This document shows positions 45,134-54,441 of a DNA stretch of 64,000 nucleotides, in pieces. Origin of the DNA: Rhodospirillaceae bacterium. GTDB taxonomy: Bacteria > Pseudomonadota > Alphaproteobacteria > Bin65. The notes beneath the pieces are model-generated. The model ran no database searches, was not told where the DNA came from, and was given only the letters and a program-made list of their open reading frames with translations. How positions within the stretch are numbered: position 1 is the first letter of the stretch; every line of letters starts with the position of its first letter. The translations under genes were made by a program, and so were the position numbers. The stretch lies in the NCBI GenBank assembly GCA_026709535.1, contig JAPOST010000081.1:1-64000 (forward strand), written 5' to 3'.

Positions 45134-47134
45134 ATGTTTGACAAGATTCTCATAGCTAACCGTGGCGAGATCGCGTGTCGTGTAGGACGCACGGCTCAGC
45201 GCCTCGGCGTGCGAACCGTTGCGGTCTATTCCGATAGCGACATCGACGCGCAGAATGTTTTGCAAGCGGATGAGGCTGTGCGCATCGGGCCAGCACCAGC
45301 GGCAGAAAGCTATCTGGTCGGTGAACGGATTCTTCAAGCAGCAAGGTCTACCGGAGCTCAGGCCATTCATCCCGGATACGGGTTTCTCTCGGAAAACGCA
45401 GCCTTCGCCGATGCATGTGAAGCAGCAGGCATCAAGTTCATCGGCCCATCTGCCAAAATCATCCGCACCATGGGCTCAAAGAGCAGCGCCAAGACCTTGA
45501 TGGAAAAGGCGAAGGTTCCGGTGGTGCCGGGCTATCACGGCGACGATCAGAATCCGGATCTCCTGGCCGAAAAGGCGGAGAGCATCGGCTATCCTGTCCT
45601 GATCAAGGCGTCAGCGGGTGGTGGCGGCAAGGGTATGCGGTTGGTCAGTTCGGCGCAAGACTTTGGAGCCAGTCTCGAATCGGCGAAGCGCGAAGCAACC
45701 AGTGCCTTTGATGACGATCATGTCCTGATCGAGAAGTTCGTTACCAATCCACGCCATATCGAAATTCAGGTGTTCGGTGATAGCCACGGCAACGTGGTGC
45801 ATCTGTTCGAGCGCGATTGCTCGATTCAGCGGCGGCATCAGAAAATCGTGGAAGAGGCACCAGCGCCAGGTATGTCGCAACGTCTTCGGACGAAAATGGG
45901 CGCCGCCGCAGTCTCGGCGGCCAGAACAATCGGCTACGAGGGTGCGGGAACTGTGGAATTTATCGCTGACGGGCTTGGCGATTTCTATTTTATGGAAATG
46001 AATACCCGATTGCAGGTCGAGCATCCGGTGACGGAAATGATTACGGGACAGGACCTTGTGGAATGGCAACTGCGTGTTGCAGCAGGTGAAGTACTGCCCG
46101 TACACGAGAAGGACCTGGCGATATGTGGACATGCCGTTGAGGTCCGCCTGTATGCCGAAGATCCGGAGCGTGAATTTCTTCCCCAGACTGGAACTCTACG
46201 GCGGCTGCGCCTGCCCCAGGGCGAGGGCATCCGTTGTGATTCGGGCATCGCAGAGGGAGACACCATCTCGATACATTATGATCCGATGATTGCCAAGTTG
46301 ATTGCTTGGCATCCGGAAGGACGCGCCAGAGCATTGCGAAGGCTTCGCCGTGCGCTTGACCAAACGGAAATTGTCGGGCTGGCCAATAACATTGCCTTGC
46401 TTCAAAGGGTTATTGATCATCGTGCCTTCGCAGAAGGAGATCTTGACACGGGTTTTATCGATACGCACGCTGACGAGTTGATGCTCAAGCCATCTTGTCC
46501 CTCCGACCGGACGTTGGCCTGTGCTGTGCTGGCGATTGAATTGGATCGTCGGGAAAAGGCTGTAGCGCAAGCCGCACAATCCAGTGATCCATGGTCACCA
46601 TGGAACGAAGTAAACAGCTGGCGACTAAACGATAGCGGCAGGCATGAAATTCGCTTGGGGCAGGGCGAGCAGATTTTCGTGGTGCAAGTCAGTTGTGAAG
46701 CGACGGGGCATGAACTCGACCTGCCGGGCCACCATTGCCAGTGCGCGGTGGAGCGGGACGGCGAGCGGCTGCGGGTATGCATCGACGATACCTGGCTTTC
46801 TGTCAGCGCCCATGTCGAGGATACCCTGGTTGCAATCTGGCTGGACGGACGGCAAACGATCTTCAACCGCCTTGATGCGTTGGTCGATGAGGCCGGCATC
46901 GAAGAAAGCAACGACCGGATGGTGGCACCGATGTCCGGGAAGGTCATTCAAGTGTTTCTTGATGCCGGGACCGCGGTGGAGGCTGGGACGCCGATTCTTG
47001 TGCTGGAAGCAATGAAGATGGAACACATCATCACTGCGCCAGCCGATGGGACGGTGTCCGCGGTCCACTTTCTGGCTGGTGATCAGGTGGAGGAAGGAGC
47101 CCGTCTGGTGGATTTCGAGCGCAAAGAAGGCTGA
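45134..47134 (+). CDS. mccA: Methylcrotonoyl-CoA carboxylase biotin-carboxylase/BCCP (alpha) subunit
   Basis: This 666-residue protein has a biotin carboxylase domain (about 1-450) with KILIANRGEIACRV, AGGGGKGMRLV and FMEMNTRLQVEHPVTEMITG. A linker BT domain follows. The C-terminal biotinyl domain carries LEAMKMEHI, whose lysine is biotinylated. It carboxylates its own biotin with ATP and bicarbonate, then hands over to MccB. It starts at ATG 45134, 14 bases past the hydratase stop, and is followed by mvaB after two bases. Confidence 0.94.
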   Translation: MFDKILIANRGEIACRVGRTAQRLGVRTVAVYSDSDIDAQNVLQADEAVRIGPAPAAESYLVGERILQAARSTGAQAIHPGYGFLSENAAFADACEAAGIKFIGPSAKIIRTMGSKSSAKTLMEKAKVPVVPGYHGDDQNPDLLAEKAESIGYPVLIKASAGGGGKGMRLVSSAQDFGASLESAKREATSAFDDDHVLIEKFVTNPRHIEIQVFGDSHGNVVHLFERDCSIQRRHQKIVEEAPAPGMSQRLRTKMGAAAVSAARTIGYEGAGTVEFIADGLGDFYFMEMNTRLQVEHPVTEMITGQDLVEWQLRVAAGEVLPVHEKDLAICGHAVEVRLYAEDPEREFLPQTGTLRRLRLPQGEGIRCDSGIAEGDTISIHYDPMIAKLIAWHPEGRARALRRLRRALDQTEIVGLANNIALLQRVIDHRAFAEGDLDTGFIDTHADELMLKPSCPSDRTLACAVLAIELDRREKAVAQAAQSSDPWSPWNEVNSWRLNDSGRHEIRLGQGEQIFVVQVSCEATGHELDLPGHHCQCAVERDGERLRVCIDDTWLSVSAHVEDTLVAIWLDGRQTIFNRLDALVDEAGIEESNDRMVAPMSGKVIQVFLDAGTAVEAGTPILVLEAMKMEHIITAPADGTVSAVHFLAGDQVEEGARLVDFERKEG

Positions 47135-47136
47135 AG

Positions 47137-48060
47137 ATGACATCAATGTCGCGTAGTTCCGACACATATGTGCGCGTACAGGAAGTTGGTGTGCGCGATG
47201 GTCTGCAGAATGAAACGAAAACTGTTTCCACTAACGTAAAGGTCGAACTGATCGAACGGCTGGCCGAAGCCGGCCTGCCTGTCGTGGAGGCTGGCGCCTT
47301 TGTATCCCCCAAGTGGATCCCGCAAATGGCGAACTCGGAAGATGTGTTCCGCCATATCAGGCGCAAGGATGGGGTCAGCTATCCGGCATTGGTACCAAAC
47401 ATGAGGGGGCTCGAGCGGGCCGTCGCGGTTGGCGTGACGGAAGTCGGGATATTCATTGCCGCTTCCGAGAGCTTTTCGAAGCGCAATATCAACTGCTCCA
47501 TTGCAGAAAGCATTGAACGATTCCGTCCCGTGTGCGCCGCCGCGGGTGCCGGGGAAATAAAGATACAGGGCTATGTCTCGACAGTACTCGGGTGCCCTTA
47601 TGAAGGTGACATTGACCCGGGGATAGTCGCCGAGTTGTGCGGGGCGCTCCATGAGATGGGCTGCTACCGGGTATCTCTTGGTGATACCATCGGTGTCGGT
47701 ACGCCGGCCAGGGCTGCAGCACTCATTGATCGTGTCGCCGATTCGGTTCCGCTGCCGGTAATCGGCATCCATTTCCACGACACCTATGGTCAGGCGCTGG
47801 CCAACACACTGGCCTGCCTGGACCGCGGTGTACGCACTATCGATTCTTCCGTTTCCGGCCTGGGGGGCTGCCCATATGCTCCAGGTGCGACAGGCAATCT
47901 GGCGACGGAAGATCTGATCTACATGCTGGACGGGCTGGGCATGAACTCCGGAGTCGACTTGGATGGTGTAGTTGCTGCCGGTGCGTTCATCACGGATTAC
48001 CTGGACAGGATGCCGGCTTCGCGCGTCGCGATGGTCTATGCCGGAAAGAAAGCGGCTTAG
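47137..48060 (+). CDS. mvaB: Hydroxymethylglutaryl-CoA lyase
   Basis: This 307-residue TIM-barrel aldolase (HMGL-like family) splits HMG-CoA into acetyl-CoA and acetoacetate, the last leucine-specific step. VGVRDGLQNE carries the active-site Arg-Asp pair. FHDTYGQALANTLA has the metal-binding histidines, and GLGGCPYAPGATGN holds the catalytic cysteine. It is the fourth gene of the liu operon, starting two bases after mccA. Confidence 0.95.
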   Translation: MTSMSRSSDTYVRVQEVGVRDGLQNETKTVSTNVKVELIERLAEAGLPVVEAGAFVSPKWIPQMANSEDVFRHIRRKDGVSYPALVPNMRGLERAVAVGVTEVGIFIAASESFSKRNINCSIAESIERFRPVCAAAGAGEIKIQGYVSTVLGCPYEGDIDPGIVAELCGALHEMGCYRVSLGDTIGVGTPARAAALIDRVADSVPLPVIGIHFHDTYGQALANTLACLDRGVRTIDSSVSGLGGCPYAPGATGNLATEDLIYMLDGLGMNSGVDLDGVVAAGAFITDYLDRMPASRVAMVYAGKKAA

Positions 48061-48066
48061 GAACCG

Positions 48067-48483
48067 GTGTCGCTCCACCTGCTGAAACTGAGCGTCGGAT
48101 CGGAATCCGTGGAAACGATGGCGCGATGGCAGGCTGGCCGTTTGGCCCGCACGAGAGCATTGTTTCACGAGACGCGCAATTTCCCGCGACGGGCTGGCGA
48201 AATTCTGGATGGCGGATCGATTTACTGGATCATCAAGGGCCATGTACGAGTCCGTCAACGGATCATCGGTCTGGAGCGCCGGGAGGATGAAGAACGTGGG
48301 CGGGTATGCCGAATCATGCTGGATCCGAACCTGATTCCGACAGAAATCCAACCCAGGCGACCCCATCAGGGATGGCGCTATCTTGAAGCGGATGACGCTC
48401 CGCCAGACGCCCGTCACGCAACGTCGGCCGACGACCCGGCGCCTGAAATGATCGCTGAACTTCGGGAATTGGGTCTTTTGTGA
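48067..48483 (+). CDS. DUF1489 family protein
   Basis: This 138-residue protein begins with GTG 48067, six bases after mvaB. HLLKLSVGSESVETMARWQ, the aromatic IYWIIKGHVRVRQRIIGLE and RPHQGWRYLEADDAP identify it with the alphaproteobacterial DUF1489 family. That family is found in most members of the class without a known function. It has no signal peptide or membrane segment and is basic and probably cytosolic. Co-transcription with the liu operon is likely from spacing, but in other genomes DUF1489 genes stand elsewhere, so a shared role is not implied. Confidence 0.75.
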   Translation: MSLHLLKLSVGSESVETMARWQAGRLARTRALFHETRNFPRRAGEILDGGSIYWIIKGHVRVRQRIIGLERREDEERGRVCRIMLDPNLIPTEIQPRRPHQGWRYLEADDAPPDARHATSADDPAPEMIAELRELGLL

Positions 48484-48964
48484 TGCTGTGACATCCGGTG
48501 CATCGCCAGCGGCAGCAGGCGTATCGCTCGTTGAAAGAAGCAAGCGGCTGCGCTTTGTCGCTTGGCGCTCCAGATATCAGCACATGACAATGTCCTCGTC
48601 ATCACAAGAATCACGAAGAAGCCGGGAATGGTATATGGTTCTGTCGGGGTTGCTTCCGGGCTGGCGTCTCAGGGCCAGCCTACGATTGCCCTTTGATTGT
48701 CAGGTGGAAAAATTGCTTTCCATCCTGTAATTCCGAGTATCGCACAGGATCAGACATGCAGCCAGACTGAACGTGTCAATTATTGGGTGCGATCTTGCCG
48801 CTGTCGCTGTGTCATTTGCCCTGGCTGAGCCAAGAACAGGGATATTGTGGATTAGATCGATTGATCTGATCGACATTTGGAAAACGTCAACCATATACAT
48901 CGCGTAATTTGTTCTGGACTGATCAATCTTGAGTCTTGGCGGTGAATAATCAGAAACACACGAA
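48484..48964. other. Intergenic region upstream of mipZ
   Basis: This 480-base gap has small open frames lacking motifs (48488-48730 plus, 48414-48614 minus). AT-rich sequence near 48840-48960 should contain the mipZ promoter; I could not pick a convincing -35/-10 pair. Confidence 0.4.
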
Positions 48965-49891
48965 ATGAACCAAAAGGGGGACGCGCAAGGACGTATAATA
49001 GTACTCGGCAATGAGAAGGGCGGCACCGGCAAATCGACGACTGCCATGCATCTTGTGGTTGCCCTGATGCGGAGTGGCCATGACGTAGGCACGGTCGATC
49101 TGGACAGTCATCAGGGTACCTTCAGCAGGTATGTTGAAAATCGGAAAACCTTTTCCGATTTGAAGAATATGAACCTGCTGTTGCCGGACCACAGGCTCTT
49201 TCGATATCCGCCCAGCGGCGATGTTGCCGATACGTTGTCCAGCGTCGACCAACTCGTGACGGCACTTCGGGCAGAGAACGACTATGTGGTATTGGACTGT
49301 CCCGGGTCGGACAACCCGGTCGCCCGGCATGCCATATCGCTCGCCGATATACTGATTACTCCGGTCAACGATAGTTTCATCGACATTGACCTTTTGGCGC
49401 TGATTGGCGGCACACCACCCCGGATTATAGGTCCCAGCGTCTATGCCCAGATTGTATGGGAACAGAAACAGGAACGTGCTGTTAAGGACGGAGGCAGGAT
49501 CGACTGGGTCGTTCTGCGCAACCGTTTGAGCCCTTTGGGATCACGGAATCAGAAGAACGTTGGTATTACTCTGGAGCAACTGGCCACAAGAATCGGTTTC
49601 CGCCTGATCGACGGTTTTCTTGAACGGGTAATTTTCCGGCAACTGTTCCTTCAGGGATTGACCGTCCTTGATCTGCGCGACGAAGGCGCCAATGTCTCCC
49701 TGAATCTGTCTCACGTCGCTGCCCGCCAGGAAATTCGAAGTCTTCTTGAAGCCTTGAAGTTGAACGACGATCCGGCGCTGGTTTCCGTGCCGGTCGACAG
49801 AGCGACTCTTACCAGTTCCAAAGTCGCAAGGAATCCAGATTCTGATGGTGAATACGGAAAAGGCGAGAACTGCAAGCCACTGGACGCCTGA
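48965..49891 (+). CDS. mipZ: MipZ-type division-site ParA ATPase
   Basis: This 308-residue protein has a deviant Walker A NEKGGTGKSTTAMHL at about residues 16-30. VDLDSHQGTFSRYVENR replaces the usual ParA switch I and is the MipZ-specific block. VLDCPGSDNPVARHAISLADI and VPVNDSFID-like VTPVNDSFIDIDLL follow. MipZ dimers form gradients from the ParB-bound origins and inhibit FtsZ assembly so that division happens at mid-cell. A C-terminal tail of about 40 residues is low in conservation. It starts a cluster with a VWA protein and a J-domain membrane protein. Confidence 0.88.
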   Translation: MNQKGDAQGRIIVLGNEKGGTGKSTTAMHLVVALMRSGHDVGTVDLDSHQGTFSRYVENRKTFSDLKNMNLLLPDHRLFRYPPSGDVADTLSSVDQLVTALRAENDYVVLDCPGSDNPVARHAISLADILITPVNDSFIDIDLLALIGGTPPRIIGPSVYAQIVWEQKQERAVKDGGRIDWVVLRNRLSPLGSRNQKNVGITLEQLATRIGFRLIDGFLERVIFRQLFLQGLTVLDLRDEGANVSLNLSHVAARQEIRSLLEALKLNDDPALVSVPVDRATLTSSKVARNPDSDGEYGKGENCKPLDA

Positions 49892-49937
49892 CTGGCCGGT
49901 CACTATCTACGACAAACGGGTGAAAGGCGAGACACCG

Positions 49938-50663
49938 ATGGCCAAACCGGTTGCGCCCCGGAGTGGCGCGATGGCAAATTCCGATTCTGTACGTGAAGTT
50001 GACTCGTTTCTGCAGTCAATGGCGATGATGCCGACGCCATCGGCGGGACAGCGCGGCCGGCTGATCTTTGCAATGGACGCGACCGCCAGCCGCGAACCGA
50101 CTTGGGACATCGCCTGCGATATCCAGGCAGAGATGTTTGCAGAGACCGATACGTTGGGTGGCCTCGAAGTGCAGTTGGTCTTCTATCGCGGCATCGGCGA
50201 GTGCCGATCGACGAAATGGTTGTCGTGCTCCAATGACTTGGTCGATCGTATGGTCAAGGTACGGTGTCTGGGCGGACGGACTCAAGTCGGTCGGGTGCTG
50301 AAACATGCTGTCAAGGAGGCTCGTAAAGCCTCGGTTGGTGCACTGGTGTTGGTTGGCGACGCTTTCGAGGAAGCGATTGATCCTGTTTGCGAAATTGCCG
50401 GCCAGCTTGGCCTTCTGGGCACCCGCGCTTTTCTGTTCCAGGAAGGCGATAACCCTGAAGCGAGACGTGCATTTCGGCAGATCGCCCGGCTGACAGGGGG
50501 CGCCTGCTGCCGCTTCGATGCCGGTAGCGCGCGACAATTGCGCGATCTTCTGTCCGCAGTAGCCGTATATGCGGCGGGAGGCAGGCAGGCGCTGGAGAAT
50601 TTCGCCGGCAGCCGCGGAGGGGCTGCCCGTCAGATTACCTCGCAGATCAGCGGCAAGGACTAG
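49938..50663 (+). CDS. von Willebrand factor A domain protein
   Basis: This 241-residue protein begins at ATG 49938 (MAKPVAPRSG); the track adds 31 codons that overlap mipZ out of frame. The VWA domain starts at RGRLIFAMDATASREPTWD, where the MIDAS DxSxS appears as D-A-T-A-S, and continues with GGLEVQLVFYRG and RCLGGRTQVGRVL. ALVLVGDAFEEAID corresponds to the last metal ligand strand. There is no signal peptide, so it is cytosolic. The pair VWA plus J-domain next to mipZ is recurrent in alphaproteobacteria as I remember; its function is not established. It ends exactly where the J-domain gene begins. Confidence 0.8.
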   Translation: MAKPVAPRSGAMANSDSVREVDSFLQSMAMMPTPSAGQRGRLIFAMDATASREPTWDIACDIQAEMFAETDTLGGLEVQLVFYRGIGECRSTKWLSCSNDLVDRMVKVRCLGGRTQVGRVLKHAVKEARKASVGALVLVGDAFEEAIDPVCEIAGQLGLLGTRAFLFQEGDNPEARRAFRQIARLTGGACCRFDAGSARQLRDLLSAVAVYAAGGRQALENFAGSRGGAARQITSQISGKD

Positions 50664-51338
50664 ATGGGGTATTTCCTTCTCGGGATCACGCTGATCGTGG
50701 CGGCGATTCTGATCCTGTTCTCGTTACCGAAGGCCAGCGTGGGACAGTTGACCAGAGTCTTTCGCGCTGTCGCCCTGGGATGCTCCGCTCTATTTGGTCT
50801 ATTTGGCCTCTTGACCGGCAAGTTGCTCTGGGCGGTTGCTGGCCTGGGTGGCGCCCTGATCATCTATTTCATGGGCGGTGCTCTGCCATGGAACATAAAC
50901 CGGCCTGAAAAAGGTACTTCAGCCGTCGAAACGCCTTGGCTGAGACTGCAATTGGATCATTCGACCGGCGGTATCACGGGCGACGTCTTGGCGGGTAGCT
51001 ATGCCGGTGCGCGTATCGAGCAATTGGTCCGGGATGACCTGATTATCCTCCTGCATGAATGTGCACAGGACGACGCACAGTCCGCCCGGTTGATCGAAGC
51101 CTATCTAGATCGTATGTGGCCCGATTGGCGCACCAGCACCCAATCCTCGGACAGTGGAGGCGGTCCGATGGAACGCTCCGAAGCCCTGTCGGTTCTTGGA
51201 CTGGAGGACGGGGCAAGCGCCGAAGAAATCCGTCGTGCGCATCGTGAGATGATGCGTCGTCACCACCCGGACCGTGGCGGTTCCGATTGGCTGGCTGCAA
51301 AACTCAACCAGGCCAAGGAAGTACTTCTCGGCGAGTAG
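50664..51338 (+). CDS. Membrane-anchored J-domain protein
   Basis: This 224-residue protein has two hydrophobic segments at about residues 2-20 and 35-72 (ALGCSALFGLFGLLTG...WAVAGLGGALIIYFMGG). A soluble middle with LHECAQDDAQSARLIEAYLDRM follows, and then a C-terminal J domain (ERSEALSVLGLEDGASAEEIRRAHREMMRRHHPDRGGSDW) with an intact HPD tripeptide. The layout recalls Pam18/TIM14-like DnaJ proteins, which call an Hsp70 to the membrane. ATG lies directly behind the VWA gene stop, without spacer, so coupling is strong. The Hsp70 partner is not in the window. Confidence 0.85.
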   Translation: MGYFLLGITLIVAAILILFSLPKASVGQLTRVFRAVALGCSALFGLFGLLTGKLLWAVAGLGGALIIYFMGGALPWNINRPEKGTSAVETPWLRLQLDHSTGGITGDVLAGSYAGARIEQLVRDDLIILLHECAQDDAQSARLIEAYLDRMWPDWRTSTQSSDSGGGPMERSEALSVLGLEDGASAEEIRRAHREMMRRHHPDRGGSDWLAAKLNQAKEVLLGE

Positions 51339-51915
51339 ATGCTGAGTTGTGCGCTTCTGCAACCAGCAGTCGTTGATGCCAAGCGACAAGAGGATGTGTC
51401 GTCGCGCAATCAAGGCCGATCTGGCGAGGACCATCTTCTGGCTCCAACGCTTGATCCAGGTGTCAACATTTCTGTTGACGCGTGGAATTGCAGTTTTCCA
51501 GGATCTGATTGATGTCGGTTGTCGATGCTTGATGATCCCAACCTGGATTCGCCGGAAATTATCCATGAAGAGACAGCCTGCCGCCAAAGGAGCTTGAGGC
51601 AATACATTCAACGATTTCCAGGCAGAGTTCAGATCAGTCACTCGATCGGAAGAGGAGGCACGCCACGATACTGATGCGCAGTTGAGCATGCTGGTTATCC
51701 TCGCGCGCGCCAACCGGTTGGCGCACATTGGCAGAGTGCTGATAGCCGAGAAATGCTTGTGTTACAAACGGCGTGCTCGCACAGATCCGATCTGTCCGAT
51801 CCGCTATTTCGCGCGTATTCAGATATTCTGATGTATGCTGCGAAGCGGAAACTTACAGAAGATAGTGTGTACGTTCGATCTTGTTCATCATTCCAGAAAC
51901 TGGGCCGAGACGCTG
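51339..51915. other. Intergenic region before galU
   Basis: Nearly 580 bases have no recognised gene. The longest candidate is a 207-codon minus-strand frame (51105-51728), which overlaps the J-domain coding sequence and has no family motif; I do not call it. The galU promoter is expected near the right end. Confidence 0.45.
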
Positions 51916-52803
51916 ATGTCCCATACCATTCGCAAGGCAATATTTCCCGTCGCCGGGCTGGGTACCCGTTTGTTGCCGGCGACCAAGTCCATTCCGAAAG
52001 AAATGCTGCCTATCGTTGATCGGCCCATCATAGAATATGCGGTTGCTGAAGCCACAACCGCTGGCATCACGCATCTTATTTTTGTCAATTCGCGAGGCAA
52101 ATCGGCGCTGGAAGATCATTTCGACCGCCATGTCGAACTCGAAGAAGCCTTGATGCAAAAAGGAAAGACGGCGGAACTACACAGACTGACCGACATTATT
52201 CCGACCGGTGTATGCTGGAGCGTGGTGCGCCAGTCGGAAGCCCTGGGATTGGGACACGCTGTATGGTGCGCTCGTCATCTTATCGGTAACGAACCGTTTG
52301 CTGTCCTGTTACCGGACGATGTGATCATGGCCGACACGCCGTGCCTGCAACAGATGATGGACCGGCATCGGGAAGTGGGAGGCAATCTGGTAGCCGTCGA
52401 GAACGTGCCGGCAAATCAAACCAATCGTTACGGAATTCTGGATGCCGGTGCCGATGACGAGCGGCCTGACGGCCTCGTCGAGGTACACGGGCTGGTAGAG
52501 AAGCCCAGGCCGGAATACGCACCATCCACGCTGTCGATCATCGGCCGTTATATTCTGCAGCCGAATGTGTTTGACGCGCTTGAGAGCAGCAAAAAGGGTG
52601 TCGGTGGTGAAATTCAACTTACAGACGCCATGGCCGCCTTGATTGATCATCAGCCCTTTCACGGCTACAGGTTCGATGGAGTCAGATACGACTGTGGCGA
52701 TCGTCTGGGGTGGCTCAAAGCCAACGTGGCTTTTGCCTTGCGGCGGTCAGACTTGCTGGATGTGCGAGCAGCCCTGCAGGATATCCTGTCTCAATCTTCA
52801 TGA
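51916..52803 (+). CDS. galU: UTP-glucose-1-phosphate uridylyltransferase
   Basis: This 295-residue nucleotidyltransferase makes UDP-glucose for surface glycans. KAIFPVAGLGTRLLPATKSIPKEMLPIVDRP is the nucleotide-binding signature, VLLPDDVIM the metal-binding block, and GLVEKPRPEYAPS and GGEIQLTDAMAAL are typical of GalU. The start is ATG 51916; 27 upstream codons of the track are rejected. ugd follows 41 bases later. Confidence 0.95.
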   Translation: MSHTIRKAIFPVAGLGTRLLPATKSIPKEMLPIVDRPIIEYAVAEATTAGITHLIFVNSRGKSALEDHFDRHVELEEALMQKGKTAELHRLTDIIPTGVCWSVVRQSEALGLGHAVWCARHLIGNEPFAVLLPDDVIMADTPCLQQMMDRHREVGGNLVAVENVPANQTNRYGILDAGADDERPDGLVEVHGLVEKPRPEYAPSTLSIIGRYILQPNVFDALESSKKGVGGEIQLTDAMAALIDHQPFHGYRFDGVRYDCGDRLGWLKANVAFALRRSDLLDVRAALQDILSQSS

Positions 52804-52844
52804 TCTGTATTGGCGCGTAACGGCGCGCTATCCCGGAGGACCTG

Positions 52845-54167
52845 ATGCGAATCGCAATGATCGGAACCGGCTATGTTGGACTTGTGTCCGGCGCGTGTTT
52901 CTCGGAGTTCGGCACGACGGTCGCTTGCGTCGACAAGAATGCTGTCAAGATCGACATGCTCCGCGCCGGCAAGATGCCCATCTACGAGCCCGGCCTGGAT
53001 GATCTGGTGGCCCGAAACGTCGAAGCTGCCAGGCTGACCTTTACCACTGACCTGAAGGAAGCTGTAGCGGCCAGTGACGCTGTCTTCATTGCCGTGGGCA
53101 CGCCATCACGGCGCGGCGACGGGCACGCGGACCTCAGTTATATCTATGCTGCGGCGGAGGAAATCTCGGCGGCGCTGCGGGATTACACGGTCGTCGTAAC
53201 CAAATCGACAGTTCCGGTTGGCACCGGTCGCAGGGTGGAAGAGATCATTCGCAAGGCGAATCCCGATGCAGATTTCGACGTCGCTTCCAATCCGGAGTTT
53301 CTCCGTGAAGGATCAGCCATCAACGATTTCATGCGCCCGGACCGGGTTGTAATCGGAACAAGCATCGAACGCGCCCGTAATGTCATGCGCCGATTGTACC
53401 GACCGCTGTACCTCATTGAGACGCCCATTATATTCACTCGCCGGGAAACATCCGAGTTGATCAAGTACGCAGCAAACGCTTTTCTCGCGACCAAAGTCAC
53501 GTTCATCAACGAAATTGCGGATCTGTGCGAGAAAGTAGGGGCGGACGTGAATCAGGTGGCTCGCGGGATCGGCCTGGATGGACGTATCGGATCGAAATTT
53601 CTGCATGCTGGGCCTGGCTACGGGGGATCCTGCTTTCCCAAGGATACCCTTGCTCTGGTAAAGACAGCCCGTGACTACGCCTCTCCCTTGCGCATTGTCG
53701 AGGCTGTGGCCGATATCAACGACACACGCAAACGATCAATGGCGCTGAAGGTCATCGATGCATGCGACAGCGATGTCGACGGCAAGACAATTGCGGTCCT
53801 GGGTGTCACCTTCAAGCCTAATACCGACGATATGCGCGAAAGTCCTAGTCTTGACGTGATCCCGACGCTGCAAAATGCCGGCGCTTCGATTCGCGCCTAT
53901 GATCCGCAAGGCATGGAAGGAGCAGAGTTGCTGCTACCTGACGTTCAGTGGTGCGATAGCGCCTATGATGCCCTGTCGGATGCCGACGCTGTGGTGATCT
54001 TGACGGAATGGAATCAGTTTCGGAACCTGGATCTGGATCGGGTGAGAAACTTGCTGAAGACGCCGGTGTTTGTTGACCTCCGGAATATCTACGATCCTCG
54101 GGACATGCTTGAAGCCGGGTTCCGCTACAGTTCGATCGGGCGACCCGTCGAAGCCCGTGTCGACTGA
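52845..54167 (+). CDS. ugd: UDP-glucose 6-dehydrogenase
   Basis: This 440-residue enzyme oxidises UDP-glucose to UDP-glucuronate with two NAD+. MRIAMIGTGYVGLVSGACFSE is the NAD site, and VTKSTVPVGTG and NPEFLREGSAINDFMRPDR follow. The catalytic cysteine is in GPGYGGSCFPKD, and GVTFKPNTDDMRESPS belongs to the UDP-binding domain. With galU it supplies UDP-glucuronate for exopolysaccharide or lipid decoration. GGAGG lies directly before the ATG. Confidence 0.96.
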   Translation: MRIAMIGTGYVGLVSGACFSEFGTTVACVDKNAVKIDMLRAGKMPIYEPGLDDLVARNVEAARLTFTTDLKEAVAASDAVFIAVGTPSRRGDGHADLSYIYAAAEEISAALRDYTVVVTKSTVPVGTGRRVEEIIRKANPDADFDVASNPEFLREGSAINDFMRPDRVVIGTSIERARNVMRRLYRPLYLIETPIIFTRRETSELIKYAANAFLATKVTFINEIADLCEKVGADVNQVARGIGLDGRIGSKFLHAGPGYGGSCFPKDTLALVKTARDYASPLRIVEAVADINDTRKRSMALKVIDACDSDVDGKTIAVLGVTFKPNTDDMRESPSLDVIPTLQNAGASIRAYDPQGMEGAELLLPDVQWCDSAYDALSDADAVVILTEWNQFRNLDLDRVRNLLKTPVFVDLRNIYDPRDMLEAGFRYSSIGRPVEARVD

Positions 54168-54441
54168 CAACAGTGAGAGCGGATTTCTTTTTCGGCAGGA
54201 CGCTGGCGATGGATACAGCAACATCACAAACGAAGGACGCCGGCACAGGAGTACAGCGATGACGGATGGTCGCTCGGGGCTGGTTTTTTCCGGCCTGTCA
54301 GGAATGTCGGGTCGGGCTCTCTTCTCCGGTATCCGACCAAGTCCGCGCCCCGGCAGGCCAACCCGTCGGTGGCACACCATGCAACTGCGCCGCCACGACA
54401 GGTCTATCGAACAAGTCTTCCACTTTCATGAAAAATCCAGA

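Noticed and set aside
47143-48543. 466-codon minus-strand ORF
   Set aside because: Antisense to mvaB and the DUF1489 gene, both well supported; shadow in spite of its length.
51105-51728. 207-codon minus-strand ORF across the gap before galU
   Set aside because: Half of it overlaps the J-domain gene and no motif or ribosome site is seen; not called although the gap is otherwise empty.
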